A stretch of DNA of 64,000 bases. Source: Gemmatimonadota bacterium. Its GTDB lineage: Bacteria; Gemmatimonadota; Gemmatimonadetes; Gemmatimonadales; GWC2-71-9. Below are positions 20,050 through 31,945 of the stretch, piece after piece (the stretch's first letter is position 1; each line of letters starts with the position of its first letter). Where the stretch lies: contig JAPULZ010000171.1 in the NCBI GenBank assembly GCA_027294455.1, positions 40,017-104,016 on the forward strand, in the 5' to 3' direction. Below the pieces are notes generated by a model. It ran no database searches, was not told where the DNA came from, and saw only the letters and a list, made by a program, of their open reading frames with translations. A program made the translations under genes and the position numbers.

Positions 20050-23000
20050 GTTCCCGATGATTGGGAAACCGGCGAGAAGAGATCCACGCCCGACACCGCC
20101 CAGCGCTGCGCTTCCGGGCGACTCTCATACCAGGACTGCAAGCTCCGCACTTGGCCCTTGCGGCTCCGCCGCGCCAGGATGGCGTCGCAGGCCGCGCTCG
20201 CCGCGGAGATCGTGGTGGTATACGGTACGCCACGCAGCAACGCCGTGCGTCGCAACTCGAAGTCGTCTACCTGGGTCAGCTTACCGAGCGGCGTGTTGAT
20301 TAGCAGCTGTACTTCACCCGAAACGATGAGATCGCCGACGTGCGGGCGGCCTTCGTGCACCTTCAGGACCGGGCTCGCCGGAATCCCCTTGGTCTGCAGA
20401 TACCGGGCCGTGCCGCTCGTCGCATGGATCTGGAATGCCATTTCGTGGAATCGCCGGATGATCGGCGTCACCGTCGGCTTGTCGGCGTCGTTGACCGACA
20501 CGAAGATCGCGCCCTCTAGCGGCAGTTCGGCATTGGCACCCGCCTGTGCCTTGGCAAACGCCATCCCGAAGCTGTCCGCGATGCCCATCACCTCACCCGT
20601 CGATCTCATCTCAGGCCCCAACAGGGTGTCGACGCCCGGCAGCTTGGCAAAGGGGAACACGGCCTCCTTGACGGCCACGTACGGCGCCGTGACGTCGTCG
20701 GTCGCGCCGAGTTCCTTCAGCGTCTTGCCGACCATGACTGCCGCCGCGAGTTTCGCCAGCGGTACGCCACGGGCCTTGCTCACGAACGGAATCGTCCGCG
20801 AGGCACGGGGATTGACCTCCAGCACGTACACCTGGCCGTCCTTGATGGCGTATTGCACGTTGATCAGGCCTACGACGCCGAGCTCCTTGGCGAACTGTCT
20901 CGTGTAGTGTCGCATCTGCTCGACCGATTCATCGTCGATCAAGTACGGCGGCAGCACGCATGCCGAATCGCCGGAGTGCACGCCGGCGTCCTCGATGTGT
21001 TGCATGACGCCGCCGATGACACACTCCGTGCCGTCACAGAGGGCGTCCACATCGGCCTCGAAGGCATCTTCCAGGAAGCGGTCGATGAGCACCGGGTGGT
21101 CGTGTGAGACGAGCGACGCGCGGCGGAAGTAGTTGCGCAACGAGCGTTCGTCGTAGACGATTTCCATCCCGCGTCCGCCCAGCACGTATGACGGCCGCAC
21201 GAGCACCGGGTATCCGACCCGTTCCGCCACCGCCACCGCCACTGCGACCTCGGTGGCCGTACCGCCCGGGGGTTGGGCCACGCCGAGTCGTCGCGCCAGC
21301 GCCTCGAATCGCTTTCGATCCTCCGCCGCGTCGATGGCGTCGGGACTGGTGCCCAGAATGGGGATGCCCGCCGCCTCGAGGTCCTTGGCCAGCTTGAGCG
21401 GCGTTTGCCCGCCGAGTTGTACGATGACGCCCTTGGGCTGCTCGAGCCGCACGATTTCGAGGACGTCTTCGAGAGTCAACGGCTCGAAGTACAGCTTGTC
21501 GGAGATGTCGAAATCGGTGGACACCGTTTCGGGATTGCAATTGATCATGATCGTGCGATACCCGAGTGCCCGGAGTCCCAGTCCCGCCCGCACGCAGCAG
21601 TAGTCGAACTCCACTCCCTGGCCAATCCGATTGGGCCCGCTGCCCAAGATGACGATCCCTTGGTTGCCGAATCCCTCGGACTCGTTCTCGTCGTCGTAAC
21701 TCGAGTAGAGATACGGCGTCGCCGAGGGAAACTCGCCGGCGCACGTATCGACCATCTTGTAGCAGGGATGCAAGTCCATGTGCCACCGCCGTCCGCGCAT
21801 GTCGGCCTCCGCGACCCCGACCAGCGCCCCGAGCTGGGCATCGGAGAAACCCATCCGCTTCATGCGGCGCAGCAGCGCCCGATCGCCCGGATCCCCGGCG
21901 CGGAACGCGTCCTCCGCGTCCACCAGCTCGCGGAGCTGGGCGAGGAACCAGGGATCGATCGCCGTGATGCGGTGCAGCTCGTCGACATCGATCCCGGCCA
22001 GCATGGCGCGCTTGAGCTGAAACACGCGGTTCGCCGTTGGGGTCCTCAGGGCGCGCAGCAGATCGTCCACGTCGTCGGACGGCAACCCGTCGTCCTCCAG
22101 CGTATCGCCGATCGTCCACCCGCTGCGATCGATCTCCAAGGCGCGGTGGCCCTTCTGGAAGGCTTCCTTGAACGTGCGCCCGATCGCCATCGATTCCCCG
22201 ACGGATTTCATCTGGGTCGTGAGGGTCGTGTCGGCGCTGGGAAACTTCTCGAAGGCGAAGCGGGGACATTTCACGACGACATAATCGAGCACCGGCTCGA
22301 AGGACGCCGGGGTCATCTTCGTGATGTCGTTGGGGAGCTCATCGAGGGCGTACCCCACGGCGAGCTTGGCCCCGATGCGGGCGATGGGAAAACCGGTGGC
22401 CTTCGACGCCAGGGCCGAGGACCGGGAGACGCGGGGGTTCATCTCGATGACCTGCATCTCGCCGTCACGAGGATTCACCGCGAACTGGATGTTGCATCCG
22501 CCGGCGGCCACACCCACTTCCCGGATGATCGCGATGGCCGCGTCGCGCATGGTCTGGTATTCCCGGTCGGACAGCGTCATCGCCGGCGCCACCGTGATGG
22601 AGTCGCCGGTGTGTACGCCCATGGGATCGAAATTCTCGATGGAGCAGACGATCACCACGTTGTCCACGCAGTCCCGCATCACCTCCAACTCGAATTCCTT
22701 CCAGCCCATGATGGAGCGTTCGATCAACGCCGAGTGTGTCGGTGACAACTCGAGCGCTCGGTCGACCATGGTGACGAATTCTTCCCGGTTGTAAGCGATC
22801 CCGCCGCCGGTGCCGCCCAGCGTGAACGATGGCCGAATGATTGCCGGGTAGCCGGTTTGTTCGACGACCGCGAGGGCCTGCTCGCGAGACTCCGCCACGC
22901 CACCCTGGGGAACGCTCAAGCCGATGCGCGCCATGGCGTCCGCGAACTCCTGGCGATCCTCCGCCATGCGGATGGCGCGGTGGCTGGCGCCGATCAGCTC

Positions 23001-23322
23001 GACGCCGTACCGCTCGAGCGTGCCGTTCTCGTGGAGTTCCATGGCGACGTTGAGCGCCGTCTGCCCCCCCATGGTGGGCAGCAGGGCGTCGGGCCGCTCC
23101 TGTTCGATGACCATGGCCACCCACTCCGGCAACACGGGCTCGATGTAGGTACGGTCGGCGAGCTCGGGATCGGTCATGATCGTGGCCGGGTTCGAGTTCA
23201 CCAGGACCACCCTATAGCCCTCCTCCCGGAGCGCTTTGACGGCCTGGGTGCCGGAGTAGTCGAACTCCGCCCCCTGGCCGATCACGATCGGGCCCGAGCC
23301 GACGAGGAGAATCGTCTCGAGA

Positions 23323-23339
<17 letters not shown>
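20046..23339 (-). CDS. carB: CarB, carbamoyl-phosphate synthase large subunit
   Basis: 1097 residues from the ATG at 23339 ([19 protein letters not shown]). Two tandem ATP-grasp synthetase halves ([12 protein letters not shown] in the first, [14 protein letters not shown] in the second) and a C-terminal MGS-like allosteric domain. Makes carbamoyl phosphate for pyrimidines and arginine from glutamine-derived ammonia, bicarbonate and ATP. The small subunit carA is not in the window. Overlaps the Rmd-like gene by 17 bases and murB by 4; both neighbours act in sugar-nucleotide chemistry, not pyrimidine synthesis. Confidence 0.96.
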
Positions 23340-25304
<1,965 letters not shown>

Positions 25305-25354
25305 TAAAAGTTGGAAGTCTTTGGTTTTCGTGCTCTCTCGAAATGTACGGACTT

Positions 25355-25576
25355 ATGGCTCGAGTGTGTGATATCTGTGGCAAGGGCCCGGTGTTCGGCC
25401 ACAACGTCAGCCACGCCAACAACAAGACCAACCGGCGTTGGAACCCCAATTTGCAGCGGGTGCGCGCCCTGGTAGACGGCATGCCCCGGCGAATCCGCGC
25501 CTGTACGTCGTGCATTCGGTCGGGCAAGGTGGTCAAGGCACCCCGCCGCGTCGGAGCGGCCCAAACAGCGACCTGA
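25355..25576 (+). CDS. rpmB: Ribosomal protein bL28
   Basis: 73 residues from the ATG at 25355 ([12 protein letters not shown]). An ATG four codons upstream is in frame, but L28 proteins begin at this position. CxxC zinc-ribbon-type pairs appear as CDIC and CTSC, with [17 protein letters not shown] between. Large-subunit protein. One of two plus-strand genes in the first 46 kb (with tRNA-Leu), convergent with the rplQ end of the alpha operon. Confidence 0.96.
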   Translation: MARVCDICGKGPVFGHNVSHANNKTNRRWNPNLQRVRALVDGMPRRIRACTSCIRSGKVVKAPRRVGAAQTAT

Positions 25577-25586
25577 GCCGGACAAG

Positions 25587-25610
25587 AAAAAGGGGACCGC
25601 AGGGCCCCCA
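25587..25610 (-). terminator. Rho-independent terminator after rplQ
   Basis: On the minus strand GGGGGCC-CTGC-GGTCCCC forms a GC stem (one mismatch) and is followed by TTTTTCTTG. It lies about 32 bases beyond the rplQ stop and just after the convergent rpmB stop, so it would end the ribosomal alpha-operon transcript. Confidence 0.7.
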
Positions 25611-25641
25611 TCACGTCTGGACCTACCCATCCGCCGGCCTA

Positions 25642-25998
25642 TCACTCTGATAGCAACTCGATTCGCGCGAGCTCGGCCCCGTCTCCGGACCGGTGGCCCA
25701 GCTTGAGGATGCGGATATAGCCGCCCGGCCGCGAAGCGAAGCGAGGGCCGATCTCCTTGAACAGGCGATCGGCCGTCGGCCGGTGGCGGATCTTGCGCTC
25801 GATCTGCCGCCGCGCCTGGAGGTCGCCCCGGCGCGCCAAGGTGATCAGCCGCTCGGCGAAAGGCCGCAGCTCCTTCGCCTTGGCCTGGGTCGTGTCGATC
25901 TTGTCGTGAGTGAACAGCGAGGTTGCCAGGTTGTTGAGCAGGGCACGTTTGTGCGCGGCCGTGCGGCTCAGCTTCTTGCCCTTGACGCGGTGCCTCAT
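25642..25998 (-). CDS. rplQ: Ribosomal protein bL17
   Basis: 118 residues from the ATG at 25998 (MRHRVKGKKLSRTAAHKRAL), which overlaps the rpoA stop by 4 bases. The GRTxxHRxAL-like N-terminus and LFTHDKIDTTQAKAKELRPFAE are diagnostic of L17. Normal length. Last gene of the alpha operon, followed by the hairpin terminator. Confidence 0.97.
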   Translation of the reverse strand: MRHRVKGKKLSRTAAHKRALLNNLATSLFTHDKIDTTQAKAKELRPFAERLITLARRGDLQARRQIERKIRHRPTADRLFKEIGPRFASRPGGYIRILKLGHRSGDGAELARIELLSE

Positions 25999-27047
25999 CT
26001 GGGCTCTCCCGGCAGCGAGGCTCCCGATCCCTCGGCCCCCGCGCCGCTCGCCACGAGATCTCCGTCGAGCTTGTCCGTCGTCATCCCGAAATGGAGCCCC
26101 TCTCGTGTGAGCAAGTCGGCGATCTCGCCCAGCGCCTTCTCGCCCACGTTCTTGACCTTCAGCATGTCCTCTTCGGAATGCCGCACCAGGTCGCCCAGCG
26201 TGTTGATGCTGGAGTTCTTCAGCGAGTTCACCGACCGCACCGACAGGCCGCACTCGTCGATGGGACGCATGAGCAACTCCCGCAACCGTTCGCTGTCCTG
26301 GCCGCCCGACGGCTCGTCCCCGCCCTGGATCTCCGGCACGCTGCTGAACTCGAAGAAGTACTTGAAATGCTCCTGCAAGAGGGCGGCCGCGTAAGCCACC
26401 GCGTCTTCCGGCGAGATCGTGCCGTCGGTCTCGACGGTCATGGTGAGGCGGTCGAAGTCGGTGCGCGGCCCGACACGGGTTTCCGCCACGTCGAAGTTGG
26501 CCCGGCGCACAGGATTGTAGATGGAATCCACCCGGACCAGGTCCACCGGTAGCGAACGATCCGCCGGATGCTGCGACGCCTCGACATACCCCCGACCACG
26601 ATTCACGTAGAACTCGCCCGAGATCTCCCGATCCTCCTGGAGCGTGAACAACAGATGTTCGGGATCCGTAAGGACCACCGACCCGTGGGGCTCCAGATCT
26701 TTCGCGCGGACCGGGCCAGCCTTGGTCACATTCAGATGCAGCACGACCTCCTCGACGTCTTCGGCCAACACGATCGTCAGGGACTTCAAATGCCGGATGA
26801 TCTCGTGGAGGTCTTCCACCACACCGGGGATGGTTTGGTGCTCGTGGACGACGCTGTCGAGTCGGAATGCCCACACCGCCGCGCCCTGCAGCGATGATAG
26901 CAACATCCTGCGCAGCGCGTTGCCCAACGTATGGCCGAAGCCGCGTTCCAAGGGCTGAAGCCGGAACTCCGCCGCATTGGCAATGTCCTCGACGGATATC
27001 TTCTCGACCACATGGGGCCGAACGAGGGTACTCAAATCAATTTTCAT
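25995..27047 (-). CDS. rpoA: RpoA, RNA polymerase alpha subunit
   Basis: 350 residues. N-terminal assembly domain (ERGFGHTLGNALRRMLLSS near residue 35), the insert domain, and the C-terminal alpha-CTD (SVRSVNSLKNSSINTLGDLV) that contacts UP elements and activators. The tail after the CTD (residues about 325-350) is Gly/Ala-rich and slightly longer than usual. Preceded by rpsD with a 6-base gap and coupled to rplQ. Confidence 0.98.
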   Translation of the reverse strand: MKIDLSTLVRPHVVEKISVEDIANAAEFRLQPLERGFGHTLGNALRRMLLSSLQGAAVWAFRLDSVVHEHQTIPGVVEDLHEIIRHLKSLTIVLAEDVEEVVLHLNVTKAGPVRAKDLEPHGSVVLTDPEHLLFTLQEDREISGEFYVNRGRGYVEASQHPADRSLPVDLVRVDSIYNPVRRANFDVAETRVGPRTDFDRLTMTVETDGTISPEDAVAYAAALLQEHFKYFFEFSSVPEIQGGDEPSGGQDSERLRELLMRPIDECGLSVRSVNSLKNSSINTLGDLVRHSEEDMLKVKNVGEKALGEIADLLTREGLHFGMTTDKLDGDLVASGAGAEGSGASLPGEPR

Positions 27048-27053
27048 GGTGTG

Positions 27054-27689
27054 CTATTTAGAGTAAAGCTCGACGATCAACTGTTCCTGCGCCACCGTCG
27101 GAATCGCATCGCGCGTCGGCCGCTCCGTCACCTTCCCCGAAGCCTTCTTGGCATCCACGGTTATCCACGATACCGGTACCCCCCGCGATAATGCCTCCAG
27201 GGACGCGCGCACTGAGGTGAGATCGCGGCTCGCTTCCGTCACGCCCACTTCGTTGTCCGGTCGTACCTGAAACGAGGGAACGTCGACGACGCGTCCATTC
27301 ACTTCGACGTGACCATGGCGCACCAGTTGGCGGGCCGCCTTGCGGCTGGACGCCAATCCCATCCGATACACCACGTTGTCCAGGCGCGTCTCCAGGGCGG
27401 AGAGCAGGTTTTCTCCGGCGACGCCCGGCAGATGACGCACCTTGTCGAACGTGGTGCGGAACTGTCCTTCCGACAGGCCGTAGGTGCGCTTGACCTTCTG
27501 CTTCTCGCGCAGCTGCTTCGAGTATTCCGACACCTTGCGCCGACGCCGTGGCGAGGGGCCATGTTGCCCCGGCGCGTAGGCCTTCCGCTCGATGCCGCAT
27601 TTTTCCGTCAGACACCGAGTGCCCTTGAGAAAGAGCTTCTCTCCCTCTCGGCGGCATAGCTTGCAAGCCGGTCCCGTGTACCGTCCCAC
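27054..27689 (-). CDS. rpsD: Ribosomal protein uS4
   Basis: 211 residues from the GTG at 27689, chosen because S4 begins MxRYTGPxCKLCRREG and this GTG gives exactly that ([16 protein letters not shown]) with a one-base overlap with the rpsK stop. CKLC...C...C zinc-type cysteines and the S4 RNA-binding domain (RLDNVVYRMGLASSRKAARQ) are present. Nucleates 30S assembly and in many bacteria autoregulates this operon by binding its mRNA. Confidence 0.96.
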   Translation of the reverse strand: MGRYTGPACKLCRREGEKLFLKGTRCLTEKCGIERKAYAPGQHGPSPRRRRKVSEYSKQLREKQKVKRTYGLSEGQFRTTFDKVRHLPGVAGENLLSALETRLDNVVYRMGLASSRKAARQLVRHGHVEVNGRVVDVPSFQVRPDNEVGVTEASRDLTSVRASLEALSRGVPVSWITVDAKKASGKVTERPTRDAIPTVAQEQLIVELYSK

Positions 27690-28072
27690 TACACCCGCCT
27701 CTTCTTGGGTGGCCGGCATCCGTTGTGCGGAATCGGTGTGACGTCGCGAATGGAGAGGATCTGCAAACCTGCCGAGGCCAGGGCCTGGATGGCGGATTCG
27801 CGTCCGGAACCCGGGCCCTGCACGCGCACGTGCAGGCGCTTCACACCGAGATTGAGGGCCTCGCGGCCGCAGTTCTCGGCGGCCACCGTCGCGGCGAAGG
27901 AGGTGGATTTCTTGGAGCCCTTGAATCCCGACTTCCCGGCCGACCCCCATGCCACCGTGTTGCCGGCCATATCGGTGACGGTGATCAACGTGTTGTTGAA
28001 CGTTGCCGTGATGTGGGCGACGCCATCCGTCTCGACGACCTTCTTGCGTTTTCCAGATTTCGGCTGAGCCAT
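27689..28072 (-). CDS. rpsK: Ribosomal protein uS11
   Basis: 127 residues; [21 protein letters not shown] near the N-terminus and the C-terminal [20 protein letters not shown], invariant in bacterial S11. 30S platform protein. Sits in canonical order between rpsM and rpsD. Confidence 0.98.
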   Translation of the reverse strand: MAQPKSGKRKKVVETDGVAHITATFNNTLITVTDMAGNTVAWGSAGKSGFKGSKKSTSFAATVAAENCGREALNLGVKRLHVRVQGPGSGRESAIQALASAGLQILSIRDVTPIPHNGCRPPKKRRV

Positions 28073-28073
28073 G

Positions 28074-28454
28074 CTATTTCTTGGCGACTTTCTTCTTGCC
28101 CGCGATGGCGCGGCGAGGCCCCTTTTTGGTGCGGGCGTTGGTATGGGTGCGCTGCCCGCGCGTGGGCAGGCTCCGGCGATGCCGCAGGCCGCGATAGCTT
28201 CCGATGTCCATGAGCCGCTTGATGTTCATGGCGACTTCGGTCCGCAGCGCGCCCTCGACCTTGACGTCTTTTTCGATGGCCTGGCGCAGACGGGCGACCT
28301 CGGCATCCGAGAGATCGCGGACCCGGGTCTCGGGCGTCACAGCCGTCCCTTCGAGGATGCGGCCGGAGGTTACGTGGCCGACCCCGTAGATGTATGTGAG
28401 GGCGACCCCGACACACTTGTCGCGTGGCAGATCCACGCCGGCAATGCGCGCCAC
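28074..28454 (-). CDS. rpsM: Ribosomal protein uS13
   Basis: 126 residues. Starts with GTG at 28454 ([19 protein letters not shown]), the standard S13 opening. [25 protein letters not shown] near the C-terminus binds 16S rRNA in the 30S head. Separated from rpmJ by two bases and from rpsK by one. Confidence 0.97.
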   Translation of the reverse strand: MARIAGVDLPRDKCVGVALTYIYGVGHVTSGRILEGTAVTPETRVRDLSDAEVARLRQAIEKDVKVEGALRTEVAMNIKRLMDIGSYRGLRHRRSLPTRGQRTHTNARTKKGPRRAIAGKKKVAKK

Positions 28455-28456
28455 GA

Positions 28457-28573
28457 CTAGCCCTGCCGCTGCTTGTGTTTCGGATTACGACTGCAAATGA
28501 TGCGAACCACCCCACGGCGGCGGATCACCTTGCAGTATTCACACATCGGCTTGACGCTGGAACGTACTTTCAA
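28457..28573 (-). CDS. rpmJ: Ribosomal protein bL36
   Basis: 38 residues: starts [14 protein letters not shown] and ends NPKHKQRQG. Zn ligands C11, C14, C27 and H33 are all present, so this is the C+ (zinc) form. The start is TTG at 28573 with GGGGTGGG just upstream; an in-frame GTG at 28585 would add four residues that L36 proteins lack. Head gene of the alpha-operon group here; the usual map/infA/secY genes are not upstream. Confidence 0.95.
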   Translation of the reverse strand: MKVRSSVKPMCEYCKVIRRRGVVRIICSRNPKHKQRQG

Positions 28574-28649
28574 GGCCCACCCCACACGAGAGTGATTCGA
28601 GCTAAGCATGGAAATGTAGAGGGCCCCTAAGTTGGACGCAAGTGAGCAC

Positions 28650-29099
28650 TTACGGCGTCACGCGCACCTCTCGCAGCCGCCAGCGACCCTCGATGCGGCG
28701 AAACCCCAAGAAGACCGTCTCGACCCGCTCGTCCGACGTCCCCTTGACCACATAGCGGCGGATAATCTGGGCGTACGCGTGATCCTCCGACGCCGGGCGG
28801 ATCTGGCGCACCTCGAAGGCGATTTCGTTGGCCGAGGAGAGATACTCCTCTAGCACGCTGGCCGCGTGAGCGGGGTTCACGGCGGGGGAGCGGCCGACCT
28901 CCGGAAGCTGGAGCCGGACCGTGTCGCTGCTGGCCACGAGCCCCTCGTAGTCGTGCCGCAGCCAAGCGACCCGCACCTGCTCCACTGCGCGATCCAGCGG
29001 CGTTTGCCCCACCGCCCCGCTCGCTACCTGGAGGAGCAACCCGAGAGTGCCGAGAACCACGCGCGTCCTTTCCACCCTCTTCACGCGATTTCTGCGCAT
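28650..29099 (-). CDS. Secreted NTF2-like hypothetical protein
   Basis: 149 residues. A basic N-terminus and hydrophobic stretch [19 protein letters not shown] form a signal peptide. The mature part ([25 protein letters not shown] ... [15 protein letters not shown]) has the layout of small cone-shaped NTF2/SnoaL-like domains, with no catalytic residues recognised. Overlaps pyrF by 19 bases from this ATG, or by a GTGA if the GTG at 29084 is the start. Function unknown. Confidence 0.7.
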   Translation of the reverse strand: MRRNRVKRVERTRVVLGTLGLLLQVASGAVGQTPLDRAVEQVRVAWLRHDYEGLVASSDTVRLQLPEVGRSPAVNPAHAASVLEEYLSSANEIAFEVRQIRPASEDHAYAQIIRRYVVKGTSDERVETVFLGFRRIEGRWRLREVRVTP

Positions 29100-29758
29100 A
29101 TCTGGTTATACACCGCTTCCGGCTGTTCGGAACGGGTGATCGGCCGTCCCACCACGATATGAGTGGCCCCCGCCTCCACCGCCGCCCGGGGGTCCGCCGT
29201 CCGGCGCTGGTCTCCCATATCGCTCCCCGCTGGTCGGATTCCCGGCACCACGAGCCACGTTTCCGCACCGACCAACGAGCGCATCGCTCCCACCTCCCGG
29301 GGGGAAGTCACCACACCGTGTACGCCGGCCGCCATGGCCAATTTGGCCAGCCGGGACACCTCTTCGTCCAGGTCCACGGTGCCCCGCCCCGTGGCCTCAC
29401 CGTAGGACTCGGGGGTATGTGAGGTCAGCACGGACACCGCGGCCAACCGCATGAACCCGCTCGCAGCGGCCGCGGCGCGCAACATCTCGATCCCTCCCGC
29501 CGCATGGACCGTGGCGAGGTCGACGTCTAGCTCCTCCGCCGCCGCTACCGCCCCGGCCACCTGGTGGGGAATGTCGTGCCATTTGAGGTCGAGGAAGACC
29601 TGCACCCCACGGCTCTTCAACTCGCGAACGATGGCGGGCCCGCTGCGAAGAAAGAGAGTCGGGCCCACCTTGGCCCAGCCCAGACTCGGCATGCTGTCGG
29701 CGAGGTGGAGGGCCTCCAGCTCGGTGGCCACGTCGAGGGCGACGATGACCTCAGCCAA
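29081..29758 (-). CDS. pyrF: PyrF, orotidine 5'-phosphate decarboxylase
   Basis: 225 residues from the TTG at 29758 (read as MAEVIVALDVAT), which matches family N-termini; an ATG at 29779 is the alternative. Catalytic motif DLKWHDIPHQVAG (Lys and Asp of DxKxxD), and the phosphate-binding VVPGIRPAG and HIVVGRPITRS. Last step of UMP synthesis. Overlaps pyrD by 8 bases, so the two pyrimidine genes are coupled. Confidence 0.95.
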   Translation of the reverse strand: MAEVIVALDVATELEALHLADSMPSLGWAKVGPTLFLRSGPAIVRELKSRGVQVFLDLKWHDIPHQVAGAVAAAEELDVDLATVHAAGGIEMLRAAAAASGFMRLAAVSVLTSHTPESYGEATGRGTVDLDEEVSRLAKLAMAAGVHGVVTSPREVGAMRSLVGAETWLVVPGIRPAGSDMGDQRRTADPRAAVEAGATHIVVGRPITRSEQPEAVYNQICAEIA

Positions 29759-30608
29759 CCTGCACCCATTCCGCCGCAAGCCGCTCCGGGCAACGGGGGT
29801 CCGCCAGGGCGGCCGTCCCCACCGCCACCAGGCTCGCCCCGGCGTCGAGGTACTGGGCCACGTCCTCGGCGATGCGGATTCCCCCCGTGCCGATCACCGG
29901 AAGCCCGGTGCGCTCGTGGACGCGCCGGGTGGCGAGGATCCCCACCGGCAAGAGAGCCGGCCCGCTCATGCCGCCCCCACCGGCAGCGAGGCGGGGAAGC
30001 CGTTCACCGCCGGTCTCCAACAGCATCCCGGGAATCGTGTTCACCACGGAGAATCCCGCGGCGCCCGCCTCGGCGGCCACCTCGGCCGTGGCCGCAATGT
30101 CGGGAAGGGTGGGAGCGAGCTTGACCACGATGGGCCGGCTCGTCGCCTCAGCGCACGCCCGCACCAGCAATGCCAGGACGGCGTCGTTGGCGCCGAACTC
30201 CTCACCGCCTCGCGCGGTGTTGGGACAGGACACATTGAGCTCGAAGGCGGTGATGATTTCCCGGTCATCGAGCCCCTTCACCACCGCGACATAATCCTCG
30301 GGCCGGTCGCCCACCACGTTGACGAGCACCCGGGCCTTGCTCACATGGGCCTCGAGCCAGGGCAGCTCCACCGACGCGACGCGCTCCAGTCCCGGATTCG
30401 CCAGGCCGACGGAGTTGAGCATGCCGCCGGCGAACTCGGCCACCCGGGGTCCGGGATTCCCGGCTCGGGGTTCGGGGCTCACCGCCTTGGTGATCAGGCC
30501 GCCCAACCGATCCAGATCGATCACTCCACTGACTTCCCGCCCGAACCCGGCGGTGCCCGCGGCCAGGAGAATCGGGTTCTGAAACGCGGTCCCGAACACC
30601 GAGATCAT
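29751..30608 (-). CDS. pyrD: PyrD, dihydroorotate dehydrogenase (class 1B type)
   Basis: 285 residues. FMN barrel with FGREVSGVIDLDRLGGLITK at the start, catalytic Cys in FELNVSCPNTARGG (the class 1 base, rather than Ser of class 2), and VIGTGGIRIAEDVAQYL. The GG-FG pattern resembles NAD-linked class 1B. Class 1B enzymes need the PyrK iron-sulfur flavoprotein, which is not adjacent here. ATG overlaps the TPR gene stop by one base. Confidence 0.92.
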   Translation of the reverse strand: MISVFGTAFQNPILLAAGTAGFGREVSGVIDLDRLGGLITKAVSPEPRAGNPGPRVAEFAGGMLNSVGLANPGLERVASVELPWLEAHVSKARVLVNVVGDRPEDYVAVVKGLDDREIITAFELNVSCPNTARGGEEFGANDAVLALLVRACAEATSRPIVVKLAPTLPDIAATAEVAAEAGAAGFSVVNTIPGMLLETGGERLPRLAAGGGGMSGPALLPVGILATRRVHERTGLPVIGTGGIRIAEDVAQYLDAGASLVAVGTAALADPRCPERLAAEWVQVG

Positions 30609-31942
30609 CAGCGAGCCCTCAGGATTTCTCGCGTGAGCAACGTGCGAATCGAGTCCTCGATGGTGGTGTACTCCGGCCGGAAGTCTCCGGCGGCGGCACG
30701 CGTATAGGGTGACTCCGGGTACCGTCGCCGGAGCACCTGCCTCACCGAATCGCCCAACGCTACTCGCGCGTCCGCCGCGGCCAGCAGCGCCTTGGGGGCA
30801 ATCACCGACGCCGGATACCGCTGCGCCACCAACAGGAAGAGTCTCGCGGCCAAGTGGCGTGCCAACAAGGAATCCCGGGCCTCCTCCGCCCTGCGGAAGA
30901 TCACCAGATCGGGGTGGCGTGGTTCGGGTATGCCCACGGCGATCACGATGTCGTCGAGAATCGCCGCGAAGCGTCCGGCCAGATCGATGATCTCCCCCCC
31001 CTCGAGCATGAGCGAACCCAGCTCATCGGTCAGCTCGGCAACCCGATCGAGGTCACTCGTCATGCGAATCTCGCCCATCGCCAGATGGGCCGTCGCGAGG
31101 CGGCCTTCCAGAGAGTCTCCGGCTGCCGAGACGGCATCGGCGAAGCGCAGGCTGGCATACTCCCGGTCGACGTCCGCCCACCGCACACCGTCGGCCATCA
31201 AGAGCCGGGCCCGCTGGCCGGAGGTGAGATCTTTACGCCCGACCAGGCCATCGACCAGCCCGGACGCCACCGCTGGTTCCCCCGAGCCCACACGCGTCAA
31301 TGCGCCCAACCATTGCCGCTCGTCGAACGGGAACGCCCGGGCGGAATCCAGGACGGCGGCGGCCTCCCGCACCTGTCCCAACTCGGCAAGGGCACTAGCC
31401 CGATCGAAAAACGCGTCCGGTTCCCGGGTCCGGCGCAGGTCGGCCAGGGCGTCCTCGACCTGCCCGCGGGCCATCGCCGCCCGTCCTCGCCAGAGCAGCG
31501 CTCGGCTGGTCACGGTGGAGTCGGGGTGGTCCATCAGGGTCGAGAGCAGGTGCCAGGCGGAGTCCGGCTGCCCCAATTCGAGGTGGCATTGTCCGAGCAA
31601 CAGTCCTGCTGCCGCGCGCAACGCAACGTCCTCGCTCCAGGTCAACGCGTCGTCCAGCGGCACGACGGCACTGCGGCAATCACCGATCCGACTCAGGGCG
31701 CGGCCCTGTAAGAGCCAGGCATCGTCGCGGTATTGACTGCCGGGGTAGCGCGTCGCGACCGACTCGGCTTTGACGGCCGCCTGGGCCCACAACGATTGCG
31801 CTTCGCTGCGGCGCCCTTGCCGCTCCGCCCTGCGCGCCTCCTTGGCAAGCCGGTTGGCATTGTACAAGCCGTTGTAGTACGCACAGCCGATCGACAACGT
31901 CGCGAGGATGGTGATGAGCGAAGGGATACCGCGCAGCCGCAT
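30608..31942 (-). CDS. TPR-containing lipoprotein, function unknown
   Basis: 444 residues. MRLRGIPSLITILATLSIGC gives a lipobox with Cys20, followed by AYYNGLYNANRLAKEARRAERQG. Repeats with TPR spacing, e.g. RYPGSQYRDDAWLLQGRAL and VALRAAAGLLLGQCHLELGQPDSAWHLL; a last repeat region near residue 380 (VAQRYPASVIAPKALLAAAD) resembles YfgC/BamD-type units. Likely an outer-membrane or periplasmic scaffold. Flanked by pyrD and the amidase; 3 bases from the latter. Confidence 0.78.
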   Translation of the reverse strand: MRLRGIPSLITILATLSIGCAYYNGLYNANRLAKEARRAERQGRRSEAQSLWAQAAVKAESVATRYPGSQYRDDAWLLQGRALSRIGDCRSAVVPLDDALTWSEDVALRAAAGLLLGQCHLELGQPDSAWHLLSTLMDHPDSTVTSRALLWRGRAAMARGQVEDALADLRRTREPDAFFDRASALAELGQVREAAAVLDSARAFPFDERQWLGALTRVGSGEPAVASGLVDGLVGRKDLTSGQRARLLMADGVRWADVDREYASLRFADAVSAAGDSLEGRLATAHLAMGEIRMTSDLDRVAELTDELGSLMLEGGEIIDLAGRFAAILDDIVIAVGIPEPRHPDLVIFRRAEEARDSLLARHLAARLFLLVAQRYPASVIAPKALLAAADARVALGDSVRQVLRRRYPESPYTRAAAGDFRPEYTTIEDSIRTLLTREILRAR

Positions 31943-31945
31943 TAC

